In this document: positions 11,401-23,900 of the stretch, piece by piece
How positions within the stretch are numbered: the stretch's first letter is position 1
How the letters are laid out: each line of letters opens with the position of its first letter
Assembly: GCA_032718475.1 (NCBI GenBank)
Contig: JAUCBJ010000637.1
Location: 1 to 39,313, forward strand
Direction of reading: 5' to 3'
DNA length: 39,313 nt
Source: Nemertoderma westbladi
Lineage: Eukaryota; Xenacoelomorpha; Nemertodermatida; Nemertodermatidae
Program-made: the position numbers and the translations under genes
The notes under the pieces: model-generated
Seen by the model: only the letters and a program-made list of their open reading frames with translations
Told to the model about the DNA's origin: nothing
The model's database searches: none

Positions 11401-11899
11401 GAGGGGAGTAGGTCGGCTTAATGAAGGAAGGAGGGGAGTAGGTCGGCTTAATGAAGGAAGGAGGGGAGTAGGTCGGCTTAATGAAGGAAGGAGGGGAGTA
11501 GGTCGGCTTAATCAAGGAAGTAGGGGAGTAGGTCGGCTTAATGAAGGAAGGAGGGGAGTAGGTCGGCTTAATGAAGGGAGGAGGGGAGTAGGTCGGCTTA
11601 ATGAAGGAAGGAGGGGAGTAGGTCGGCTTAATGGAGGAAAGAGGGGAGTAGGTCGGCTTAATGAAGGGAGGAGGGGAGTAGGTCGGCTTAATGAAGGAAG
11701 GAGGGGAGTAGGTCAGCTTAATGAAGGAAGGAGGGGAGTAGGTCGGCTTAATGAAGGGAGGAGGGGAGTAGGTCGGTTTAATGAAGGAAGGAGGGGAGTA
11801 GATGGGCTTAATGAAGGAAGGAGGGGAGTAGGTCGGCTTAATGAAGGAAGGAGGGGAGTAGGTCGGCTTAATGAAGGAAGGAGGGGAGTAGATGGGCTT
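5408..11899 (+). repeat. 30-bp intronic satellite, 216 copies, starting at the splice donor
   Basis: The unit, read from the donor, is GTAGGTCGGCTTAAT followed by GAAGGAAGGAGGGGA. Register is perfect: the GTA of unit 1 is at 5408 and that of the last partial unit at 11888, exactly 216 x 30 bp with no net indel. Early copies have CAGCTT instead of CGGCTT. Copies in the middle (about 6850-10990) are almost all identical, with one change near 9642, while variants concentrate at both ends, the usual signature of unequal exchange. Each unit carries a sense-strand GTAGGT, a donor-like hexamer, and a 15-base purine tract. Open frames of over 2,100 codons on both strands are products of a stop-free unit divisible by three and are not genes. 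Confidence 0.97.
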
Positions 11900-12026
11900 T
11901 AAAATTAGCTCACCGGCACAACTACACATGAGTTGATAATTATTTGAATAAAAATAAAGTCCACCAAAATACAAAAATTAATATATTTATAAAATTTAGA
12001 CAATTATCATTAATATTCTTCTTATA

Positions 12027-13184
12027 GTAACTACACGTTAGTAACTACACGTTAGTAACTACACGTTAGTAACTACACGTTAGTAACTACACGTTAGTAA
12101 CTACACGTTAGTAACTACACGTTAGTAACTACACGTTAGTAACTACACGTTAGTAACTACAAGTTAGTAACGACACGTTAGTAACTACACGTTAGTAACT
12201 ACACGTTAGTAACTACACGTTAGTAACTACACGTTAGTAACTACACGTTAGTAACTACACGTTAGTAACTACACGTTAGTAACTACACGTTAGTAACTAC
12301 AAGTTAGTAACGACACGTTAGTAACTACACGTTAGTAACTACACGTTAGTAACTACACGTTAGTAACTACACGTTAGTAACTACACGTTAGTAACTACAC
12401 GTTAGTAACTACACGTTAGTAACTACACGTTAGTAACTACACGTTAGTAACTACACGTTAGTAACTACACGTTAGTAACTACACGTTAGTAACTAAACGT
12501 TAGTAACTACACGTTAGTAACTACACGTTAGTAACTACACGTTAGTAACTACACGTTAGTAACTACACGTTAGTAACTACACGTTAGTAACTACACGTTA
12601 GTAACTACACGTTAGTAACTACACGTTAGTAACTACACGTTAGTAACTACACGTTAGTAACTACACGTTAGTAACTACACGTTAGTAACTACACGTTAGT
12701 AACTACACGTTAGTAACTACAAGTTAGTAACGACACGTTAGTAACTACACGTTAGTAACTACACGTTAGTAACTACAAGTTAGTAACGACACGTTAGTAA
12801 CTACACGTTAGTAACTACACGTTAGTAACTACACGTTAGTAACTACAAGTTAGTAACTACATGTTAGTAACGACACGTTAGTAACTACACGTTAGTAACT
12901 ACACGTTAGTAACTACAAGTTAGTAACTACAAGTTAGTAACTACACGTTAGTAACTACACGTTAGTAACTACACGTTAGTAACTACACGTTAGTAACTAC
13001 ACGTTAGTAACTACACGTTAGTAACGACACGTTAGTAACTACACGTTAGTAACTACACGTTAGTAACTACACGTTAGTAACTACACGTTAGTAACTACAC
13101 GTTAGTAACTACACGTTAGTAACGACACGTTAGTAACTACAAGTTAGTAACTACACGTTAGTAACTACACGTTAGTAACTACCT
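12027..13184 (+). repeat. 14-bp intronic satellite, 82 copies
   Basis: Unit GTAACTACACGTTA. The first GTAACT is at 12027 and the last at 13175, exactly 82 units with no net length change. Recurrent variants (ACAAGTTA followed by GTAACGAC) occur at several places, suggesting duplicated multi-unit blocks. It lies in the same intron as the 30-bp array, separated by about 125 bp of AT-rich DNA (11900-12026), and ends about 90 bp before the next ODAD1-like exon. Confidence 0.97.
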
Positions 13185-13277
13185 TAGTACCTTCTACACG
13201 TATATAGTTCGTCTATAGTTCTACTTGTTATACAACTTTGGTAGAAAGTTTTAGTTTCTTTGATTTTGGTATTTCAG

Positions 13278-13489
13278 ACGCTGAGGCAGCCGAGAAAAAG
13301 AAAGCCCAAGGCAACACAGTGGAAACATACGAGACCGCCTTCAGGAGAATACAAGAGCTAACCGGAGAAGAAGACCTCGACCTTCTTGTAGCGAAATTTA
13401 TTGAGATCGAAGAGAAAAATTTTGCATTATTCAATTATGTTAACGAGCAAAACAATATAATAGAATCACTAAACGAAGACATTGAACAT
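13278..13489 (+). CDS. ODAD1: ODAD1/CCDC63-like, exon b
   Basis: Encodes the most recognisable family block: ETYETAFRRIQELTGEEDLD followed by KFIEIEEKNFALFNYVNEQN. This Tyr/Phe-rich LFNYVNE segment is conserved across ODAD1, CCDC63 and the Chlamydomonas docking-complex subunit (established family knowledge). The acceptor is GGTATTTCAG ending at 13277 and the donor is CAT|GTGAGT at 13490. The exon enters with two bases completing an Asp codon and leaves in phase 0. The open frame running back to 13238 and on to 13564 is only intron read-through. Confidence 0.92.
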
Positions 13490-13960
13490 GTGAGTTTGGT
13501 AGATCCATTTGAATCACTTTTACCTTTATTCTCAATATTATTTGAATTTTATTTATTTGTGTAACTATAATACCGCACCATAATGTATACTCAGTGAGTA
13601 ACTGATGTATAATTGTCAAATTGTAATTATAAAAATTAATTAAGTAATATTACAATTGCCTTTTTGACAAGCAACATTCCAAATATCTTGGCACCTATTT
13701 TTGATTTCATTTTATTGAAGTCACTTTTTTGTTAAACAAATAAATTATACTAAACTAATTTTTTCCTAGGTTAACGACCTGCTTTATTTTTTCCTAAAAA
13801 TCTGACTGATATATTATTAATGTTGATTAATATTATTATTACTTAATATTGAATTTAGAATGGGTGAATGCGAATAAAATATTTTTATATTTTTATTTTT
13901 TATTTACTTTCTTTCACACTTTGTTCTATAATGGCGATTTAAATGTAATTTATTTTTTAG
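13490..13960 (+). other. ODAD1-like intron B, short and repeat-free
   Basis: A 471-bp AT-rich intron with GTGAGT at its start and a T-rich tract ending ATTTTTTAG at its end. It is the only complete visible ODAD1 intron without a tandem array. Nothing else is visible in it. Confidence 0.85.
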
Positions 13961-14129
13961 ATCAAAGACGAGATGGCTAGGTTTGAACAGAAGGGTGTCG
14001 ATTTGGAATCAGAGCGTCAAGTAATTCTAACTCAGTTGGAGAGCCAGCAGTTGATAGCTAGTCAACAGTCTGATGATTACGAAGAAAAACTGAAACAAGT
14101 TAACAAAGTTCTGGAACAACTGAGACAAG
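13961..14129 (+). CDS. ODAD1: ODAD1/CCDC63-like, exon c
   Basis: Encodes 56 residues plus one base of coiled coil: IKDEMARFEQKGVDLESER, then a Gln-rich stretch and KVLEQLRQ. The acceptor is ATTTTTTAG ending at 13960 and the donor is AAG|GTTTGA at 14130. It exits in phase 1; joining to the exon at 28726 forms the Gly of LRQ-G-IESLFNKIHC, a family-typical sequence. That exact phase and sequence continuity across a 14.6-kb intron is strong evidence that the exons belong together. Confidence 0.9.
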
Positions 14130-14927
14130 GTTTGACTTTGCAGCTGTACCACACCACCCCCAACCCACCACTCACCATACAGGGGTACAATAGTCTACTA
14201 GAATAGCTATTCTGTTAAAAGACCATAAGACAAAAAACACATTTTGAGTAAATCGCACTCGCATACGCATTACTGTTTGCCTTCAGATTGTTGATTTAAA
14301 TTACTAATTTTTTATAACCCGACGCAATTAAGGGTGGGAAATTTTTGATGAAACATTTTTCACTTTCCATTAATATTTTGACATCATGGTTGTTTTTTGT
14401 ACTTACGGTGTTTTTGCATTACAACCTGTATGTAAATGTATTCGGAACATTGCAAAAAAATGTTACAATGACAAAACACCGCAAGTTTGTCAGTCACGGT
14501 GTTTTTGCATTGTGTAAATTTAATGCATTAATTAAGGGGGGCAACCCCTGCGGTTTTTATTTTGTAAATAACACGATGGTGGTTGCATAAACAAAAAAAC
14601 TTGGGAACGGGGAAATATTATGAAATCAAAAAAACTGCCCAAAATTAATCTAAGCTTATGATGCCTGACATTTAGGAAGCACGCCTCAGAGCTATAATGT
14701 TCATTGTGGTTTTCAATGTCAATTTTTACGTTCTGTATACTCTAGTCTGTCTGACTATTGGTCTGGCTCTTTGTTGTCTGTCTAAACTTACGATCAGAAT
14801 GTATTACCGAACTTATCGAACTTACTTTTGACGATCAGACTGGCAGACATGGAGAGACAGTAATAACTCGAAAACTAAAAGCGATCTCGCTAAAGAAGCA
14901 CTTAAGAGGGATTTCTCATAGTAAACA
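14130..14927 (+). other. Start of ODAD1-like intron C: unique AT-rich DNA with a small foldback family
   Basis: Intronic DNA with no gene. CTTACGGTGTTTTTGCATT at 14402-14420, its near reverse complement at 14467-14485, and a third partial copy at 14495-14514 form overlapping hairpins. A related hairpin lies beyond the satellite at 26324-26373. An open frame at 14345-14590 has no recognisable protein content. Confidence 0.6.
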
Positions 14928-17900
14928 GTAAGGGTACGTTGGGTTGAATAACAACAAGTCATTACACAAGCTTTCTCCAGTAAGGGTACGTTGGGTTGGA
15001 TAACAACAAGTCATTACACAAGCTTTCTCCAGTAAGGGCACGTTGGGTTGAATAACAACAAGTCATTACACAAGCTTTCTCCAGTAAGGGTACGTTGGGT
15101 TTAATAACAACAAGTCATTACACAAGCTTTCTCCAGTAAGGGTACGTTGGGTTGAATAACAACAAGTCATTACACAAGCTTTCTCCAGTAAGGGTACGTT
15201 GGGTTGAATAACAACAAGTCATTACACAAGCTTTCTCCAGTAAGGGTACGTTGGGTTGAATAACAACAAGTCATTACACAAGCTTTCTCCAGTAAGGGTA
15301 CGTTGGGTTGAATAACAACAAGTCATTACACAAGCTTTCTCCAGTAAGGGTACGTTGGGTTGAATAACAACAAGTCATTACACAAGCTATCTCCAGTAAG
15401 GGTACGTTGGGTTGAATAACAACAAGTCATTACAAAAGCTTTCTCCAGTAAGGGTACGTTGGGTTGAATAACAACAAGTCATTACACAAGCTTTCTCCAG
15501 TAAGGGTACGTTGGGTTGAATAACAACAAGTCATTACACAAGCTTTCTCTAGTAAGGGTACGTTGGGTTGAATAACAACAAGTCATTAGACAAGCTTTCT
15601 CCAGTAAGGGTACGTTGGGTTGAATAACAACAAGTCATTACACAAGCTTTCTCCAGTAAGGGTACGTTGGGTTGAATAACAACAAGTCATTACACAAGCT
15701 TTCTCCAGTAAGGGTACGTTGGGTTGAATAACAACAAGTCATTACACAAGCTTTCTCCAGTAAGGGTACGTTGGGTTGAATAACAAGTCATTACACAAGC
15801 TTTCTCCAGTAAGGGTACGTTGGGTTGAATAACAACAAGTCATTACACAAGCTTTCTCCAATAAGGGTACGTTGGGTTGAATAACAACAAGTCATTACAC
15901 AAGCTTTCTCCAGTAAGGGTACGTTGGGTTGAATAACAACAAGTCATTACACAAGCTTTCTCCAGTAAGGGTACGTTGGGTTGAATAACAACAAGTCATT
16001 ACACAAGCTTTCTCCAATAAGGGTACGTTGGGTTGAATAACAACAAGTCATTACACAAGCTTTCTCCAGTAAGGGTACGTTGGGTTGAATAACAACAAGT
16101 CATTACACAAGCTTTCTCCAATAAGGGTACGTTGGGTTGAATAACAACAAGTCATTACACAAGCTTTCTCCAGTAAGGGTACGTTGGGTTGAATAACAAC
16201 AAGTCATTACACAAGCTTTCTCCAGTAAGGGTACGTTGGGTTGAATAACAACAAGTCATTACACAAGCTTTCTCCAGTAAGGGTACGTTGGGTTGAATAA
16301 CAACAAGTCATTACACAAGCTTTCTCCAGTACGGGTACGTTGGGTTGCATAACAACAAGTCATTACACAAGCTTTCCCCAGTAAGGGTATGTTGGGTTGA
16401 ATAACAAGTCATTACACAAGCTTTCTCCAGTAAGGGTACGTTGGGTTGAATAACAACAAGTCATTAGACAAGCTTTCTCCAGTAAGGGTACGTTGGGTTG
16501 AATAACAACAAGTCATTACACAAGCTTTCTCCAGTAAGGGTGCGTTGGGTTTAATAACAACAAGTCATTACACAAGCTATCTCCAGTAAGGGTACCTTGG
16601 GTTTAATAACAACAAGTCATTACACAAGCTTTCTCCAGTAAGGGTGCGTTGGGTTGAATAACAACAAGTCATTACACAAGCTATCTCCAGTAAGGGTACC
16701 TTGGGTTTAATAACAACAAGTCATTACACAAGCTTTCTCCAGTAAGGGTGCGTTGGGTTTAATAACAACAAGTCATTACACAAGCTTTCTCCAGTAAGGG
16801 TACGTTGGGTTGAATAACAACAAGTCATTAGACAAGCTTTCTGCAGTAAGGGTACGTTGGGTTGAATAACAACAAGTCATTAAGACAAGCTTTCTCCAAT
16901 AAGGGTACGTTGGGTTGAATAACAACAAGTCATTAGACAAGCTTTCTCCAATAAGGGTACGTTGGGTTGAATAACAACAAGTCGTTAGACAAGCTTTCTC
17001 CAGTAAGGGTACGTTGGGTTGAATAACAAGTCATTACACAAGCTTTCTCCAGTAAGGGTATGTTGGGTTGAATAACAAGTCATTACACAAGCTTTCTCCA
17101 GTAAGGGTATGTTGGGTTGAATAACAACAAGTCATTACACAAGCTTTCTCCAGTAAGGGTACGTTGGGTTGAATAACAACAAGTCATTACACAAGCTTTC
17201 TCCAGTAAGGGTACGTTGGGTTGAATAACAACAAGTCATTACACAAGCTTTCTCCAGTAAGGGTACGTTGGGTTGAATAACAACAAGTCATTACACAAGC
17301 TTTCTCCAGTAAGGGTACGTTGGGTTGAATAACAACAAGTCATTACACAAGCTTTCTCCAGTAAGGGTACGTTGGGTTGAATAACAAGTCATTACACAAG
17401 CTTTCTCCAGTAAGGGTACGTTGGGTTGAATAACAACAAGTCATTACACAAGCTTTCTCCAATAAGGGTACGTTGGGTTGAATAACAACAAGTCATTACA
17501 CAAGCTTTCTCCAGTAAGGGTACGTTGGGTTGAATAACAACAAGTCATTACACAAGCTTTCTCCAGTAAGGGTACGTTGGGTTGAATAACAACAAGTCAT
17601 TACACAAGCTTTCTCCAGTAAGGGTACGTTGGGTTGAATAACAACAAGTCATTACACAAGCTTTCTCCAGTACGGGTACGTTGGGTTGCATAACAACAAG
17701 TCATTACACAAGCTTTCTCCAGTAAGGGTACGTTGGGTTGAATAACAACAAGTCATTAGACAAGCTTTCTCCAGTAAGGGTACGTTGGGTTGAATAACAA
17801 CAAGTCATTACACAAGCTTTCTCCAGTAAGGGTGCGTTGGGTTTAATAACAACAAGTCATTACACAAGCTATCTCCAGTAAGGGTACCTTGGGTTTAATA

Positions 17901-20900
17901 ACAACAAGTCATTACACAAGCTTTCTCCAGTAAGGGTACGTTGGGTTGAATAACAACAAGTCATTACACAAGCTATCTCCAGTAAGGGTACCTTGGGTTT
18001 AATAACAACAAGTCATTACACAAGCTTTCTCCAGTAAGGGTGCGTTGGGTTTAATAACAACAAGTCATTACACAAGCTTTCTCCAGTAAGGGTACGTTGG
18101 GTTGAATAACAACAAGTCATTAGACAAGCTTTCTGCAGTAAGGGTACGTTGGGTTGAATAACAACAAGTCATTAAGACAAGCTTTCTCCAATAAGGGTAC
18201 GTTGGGTTGAATAACAACAAGTCATTAGACAAGCTTTCTCCAATAAGGGTACGTTGGGTTGAATAACAACAAGTCGTTAGACAAGCTTTCTCCAGTAAGG
18301 GTACGTTGGGTTGAATAACAAGTCATTACACAAGCTTTCTCCAGTAAGGGTATGTTGGGTTGAATAACAAGTCATTACACAAGCTTTCTCCAGTAAGGGT
18401 ATGTTGGGTTGAATAACAACAAGTCATTACACAAGCTATCTCCAGTAAGGGTACGTTGGGTTGAATAACAACAAGTCATTAGACAAGCTTTCTCCAATAA
18501 GGGTACGTTGGGTTGAATAACAACAAGTAATTATACAAGCTTTCTCCAGTAAGGGTACGTTGGGTTGAATAACAACAAGTCATTAGACAAGCTTTCTCCA
18601 ATAAGGGTACGTTGGGTTGAATAACAACAAGTCATTAGACAAGCTTTCTCCAATAAGGGTACGTTGGGTTGAATAACAACAAGTCATTACATAAGCTTTC
18701 TCCAATAAGGGTACGTTGGGTTGAATAACAACAAGTCATTACACAAGCTTTCTCCAGTAAGGGTACGTTGGGTTGAATAACAACAAGTCATTACACAAGC
18801 TATCTCCAGTAAGGGTACGTTGGGTTGAATAACAACAAGTCATTACACAAGCTATCTCCAGTAAGGGTACGTTGGGTTGAATAACAACAAGTCATTACAC
18901 AAGCTTTCTCCAGTAAGGGTACGTTGGGTTGAATAACAACAATTCATTACACAAGCTATCTCCAGTAAGGGTACGTTGGGTTGAATAACAAGTCATTACA
19001 CAAGCTTTCTCCAGTAAGGGTACGTTGGGTTGGATAACAACAAGTCATTAGACAAGCTTTCTCCAGTAAGGGTACGTTGGGTTGAATAACAACAATTCAT
19101 TACACTAGCTATCTCCAGTAAGGGTACGTTGGGTTGAATAACAAGTCATTACACAAGCTTTCTCCAGTAAGGGTACGTTGGGTTGGATAACAACAAGTCA
19201 TTACACAAGCTTTCTCCAGTAAGGGTACGTTGGGTTGGATAACAACAAGTCATTAGACAAGCTTTCTCCAGTAAGGGTACGTTGGGTTGAATAACAACAA
19301 GTCATTACACAAGCTTTCTCCAGTAAGGGTACGTTGGGTTGAATAACAACAAGTCATTACACAAGCTTTCTCCAATAAGGGTACGTTGGGTTGAATAACA
19401 ACAAGTCATTACACAAGCTTTCTCCAGTAAGGGTACGTTGGGTTGAATAACAACAAGTCATTACACAAGCTTTCTCCAGTAAGGGTACGTTGGGTTGAAT
19501 AACAACAAGTCATTACACAAGCTTTCTCCAGTAAGGGTACGTTGGGTTGAATAACAACAAGTCATTACACAAGCTTTCTCCAGTACGGGTACGTTGGGTT
19601 GCATAACAACAAGTCATTACACAAGCTTTCTCCAGTAAGGGTACGTTGGGTTGAATAACAACAAGTCATTAGACAAGCTATCTCCAGTAAGGGTACGTTG
19701 GGTTGAATAACAACAAGTCATTACACAAGCTTTCTCCAGTAAGGGTGCGTTGGGTTTAATAACAACAAGTCATTACACAAGCTATCTCCAGTAAGGGTAC
19801 CTTGGGTTTAATAACAACAAGTCATTACACAAGCTTTCTCCAGTAAGGGTGCGTTGGGTTGAATAACAACAAGTCATTAGACAAGCTTTCTCCAGTAAGG
19901 GTACGTTGGGTTGAATAACAACAAGTCATTACACAAGCTTTCTCCAGTAAGGGTGCGTTGGGTTTAATAACAACAAGTCATTAGACAAGCTTTCTCCAGT
20001 AAGGGTACGTTGGGTTGAATAACAACAAGTCATTACACAAGCTTTCTCCAGTAAGGGTGCGTTGGGTTTAATAACAACAAGTCATTAGACTAGCTTTCTC
20101 CAGTAAGGGTACGTTGGGTTGAATAACAACAAGTCATTACACAAGCTTTCTCCAGTAAGGGTGCGTTGGGTTGAATAACAACAAGTCATTACACAAGCTT
20201 TCTCCAGTAAGGGTGCGTTGGGTTGAATAACAACAAGTCATTAGACAAGCTTTCTCCAGTAAGGGTACGTTGGGTTGAATAACAACAAGTCATTACACAA
20301 GCTTTCTCCAGTAAGGGTGCGTTGGGTTTAATAACAACAAGTCATTACACAAGCTATCTCCAGTAAGGGTACCTTGGGTTTAATAACAACAAGTCATTAC
20401 ACAAGCTTTCTCCAGTAAGGGTGCGTTGGGTTGAATAACAACAAGTCATTAGACAAGCTTTCTCCAGTAAGGGTACGTTGGGTTGAATAACAACAAGTCA
20501 TTACACAAGCTTTCTCCAGTAAGGGTGCGTTGGGTTTAATAACAACAAGTCATTACACAAGCTATCTCCAGTAAGGGTACCTTGGGTTTAATAACAACAA
20601 GTCATTACACAAGCTTTCTCCAGTAAGGGTGCGTTGGGTTGAATAACAACAAGTCATTACACAAGCTATCTCCAGTAAGGGTACCTTGGGTTTAATAACA
20701 ACAAGTCATTACACAAGCTTTCTCCAGTAAGGGTGCGTTGGGTTTAATAACAACAAGTCATTACACAAGCTTTCTCCAGTAAGGGTACGTTGGGTTGAAT
20801 AACAACAAGTCATTAGACAAGCTTTCTGCAGTAAGGGTACGTTGGGTTGAATAACAACAAGTCATTAAGACAAGCTTTCTCCAATAAGGGTACGTTGGGT

Positions 20901-23900
20901 TGAATAACAACAAGTCATTAGACAAGCTTTCTCCAATAAGGGTACGTTGGGTTGAATAACAACAAGTCGTTAGACAAGCTTTCTCCAGTAAGGGTACGTT
21001 GGGTTGAATAACAACAAGTAATTACACAAGCTTTCTCCAGTAAGGGTACGTTGGGTTGAATAACAACAAGTCATTAGACAAGCTTTCTCCAATAAGGGTA
21101 CGTTGGGTTGAATAACAACAAGTCATTAGACAAGCTTTCTCCAATAAGGGTACGTTGGGTTGAATAACAACAAGTCATTAGACAAGCTTTCTCCAATAAG
21201 GGTACGTTGGGTTGAATAACAACAAGTCATTACATAAGCTTTCTCCAATAAGGGTACGTTGGGTTGAATAACAACAAGTCATTACACAAGCTTTCTCCAG
21301 TAAGGGTACGTTGGGTTGAATAACAACAAGTCATTACACAAGCTATCTCCAGTAAGGGTACGTTGGGTTGAATAACAACAAGTCATTACACAAGCTATCT
21401 CCAGTAAGGGTATGTTGGGTTGAATAACAACAAGTCATTACACAAGCTATCTCCAGTAAGGGTATGTTGGGTTGAATAACAACAAGTCATTACACAAGCT
21501 ATCTCCAGTAAGGGTACGTTGGGTTGAATAACAACAAGTAATTACACAAGCTTTCTCCAGTAAGGGTACGTTGGGTTGAATAACAACAAGTCATTAGACA
21601 AGCTTTCTCCAATAAGGGTACGTTGGGTTGAATAACAACAAGTCATTAGACAAGCTTTCTCCAATAAGGGTACGTTGGGTTGAATAACAACAAGTCATTA
21701 CATAAGCTTTCTCCAATAAGGGTACGTTGGGTTGAATAACAACAAGTCATTACACAAGCTTTCTCCAGTAAGGGTACGTTGGGTTGAATAACAACAAGTC
21801 ATTACACAAGCTATCTCCAGTAAGGGTACGTTGGGTTGAATAACAACAATTCATTACACAAGCTATCTCCAGTAAGGGTACGTTGGGTTGAATAACAAGT
21901 CATTACACAAGCTTTCTCCAGTAAGGGTACGTTGGGTTGAATAACAACAAGTCATTACACAAGCTATCTCCAGTAAGGGTACGTTGGGTTGAATAACAAC
22001 AAGTCATTACACAAGCTATCTCCAGTAAGGGTACGTTGGGTTGAATAACAAGTCATTACACAAGCTTTCTCCAGTAAGGGTACGTTGGGTTGAATAACAA
22101 CAAGTCATTACATAAGCTTTCTCCAATAAGGGTACGTTGGGTTGAATAACAACAAGTCATTACACAAGCTTTCTCCAGTAAGGGTACGTTGGGTTGAATA
22201 ACAACAAGTCATTACACAAGCTTTCTCCAGTAAGGGTACGTTGGGTTGAATAACAACAAGTCATTACACAAGCTATCTCCAGTAAGGGTACGTTGGGTTG
22301 AATAACAACAATTCATTACACTAGCTATCTCCAGTAAGGGTACGTTGGGTTGAATAACAACAAGTCATTACACAAGCTATCTCCAGTAAGGGTACGTTGG
22401 GTTGAATAACAAGTCATTACACAAGCTTTCTCCAGTAAGGGTACGTTGGGTTGAATAACAACAAGTCATTACATAAGCTTTCTCCAATAAGGGTACGTTG
22501 GGTTGAATAACAACAAGTCATTACACAAGCTTTCTCCAGTAAGGGTACGTTGGGTTGAATAACAACAAGTCATTACACAAGCTTTCTCCAGTAAGGGTAC
22601 GTTGGGTTGAATAACAATAAGTCATTACACAAGCTTTCTCCAGTAAGGGTACGTTGGGTTGAATAACAACAAGTCATTACACAAGCTATCTCCAGTAAGG
22701 GTACGTTGGGTTGAATAACAACAAGTCATTACACAAGCTTTCTCCAGTAAGGGTACGTTGGGTTGAATAACAACAAGTCATTACACAAGCTATCTCCAGT
22801 AAGGGTACGTTGGGTTGAATAACAACAAGTCATTACACAAGCTTTCTCCAGTAAGGGTACGTTTTTTGTTGAATAACAACAAGTCATTACACAAGCTATC
22901 TCCAGTAAGGGTACGTTGGGTTGAATAACAAGTCATTACACAAGCTTTCTCCAGTAAGGGTACGTTGGGTTGAATAACAACAAGTCATTACATAAGCTTT
23001 CTCCAATAAGGGTACGTTGGGTTGAATAACAACAAGTCATTACACAAGCTTTCTCCAGTAAGGGTACGTTGGGTTGAATAACAACAAGTCATTACACAAG
23101 CTTTCTCCAGTAAGGGTACGTTGGGTTGAATAACAATAAGTCATTACACAAGCTTTCTCCAGTAAGGGTACGTTGGGTTGAATAACAACAAGTCATTACA
23201 CAAGCTATCTCCAGTAAGGGTACGTTGGGTTGAATAACAACAAGTCATTACACAAGCTTTCTCCAGTAAGGGTACGTTGGGTTGAATAACAACAAGTCAT
23301 TACACAAGCTATCTCCAGTAAGGGTACGTTGGGTTGAATAACAACAAGTCATTACACAAGCTTTCTCCAGTAAGGGTACGTTGGGTTGAATAACAACAAG
23401 TCATTACACAAGCTTTCTCCAGTAAGGGTACGTTGGGTTGAATAACAACAAGTCGTTAGACAAGCTTTCTCCAGTAAGGGTACGTTGGGTTGAATAACAA
23501 CAAGTCATTACACAAGCTATCTCCAGTAAGGGTACGTTGGGTTGAATAACAAGTCATTACACAAGCTTTCTCCAGTAAGGGTACGTTGGGTTGAATAACA
23601 ACAATTCATTACACAAGCTATCTCCAGTAAGGGTACGTTGGGTTGAATAACAAGTCATTACACAAGCTTTCTCCAGTAAGGGTACGTTGGGTTGAATAAC
23701 AACAAGTCATTACACAAGCTTTCTCCAGTAAGGGTACGTTGGGTTGAATAACAATAAGTCATTACACAAGCTTTCTCCAGTAAGGGTACGTTGGGTTGAA
23801 TAACAACAAGTCATTACACAAGCTATCTCCAGTAAGGGTACGTTGGGTTGAATAACAAGTCATTACACAAGCTTTCTCCAGTAAGGGTACGTTGGGTTGA

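Noticed and set aside
5375-11974. Open frames of more than 2,100 codons on both strands, resembling a giant GVGRLNEGRR or SPPSFIKPTY repeat protein
   Set aside because: The 30-bp unit is divisible by three and happens to lack stops in these frames. The plus frame is not the frame of the ODAD1 exon, and the array sits between two phase-matched exons, so it is intronic.
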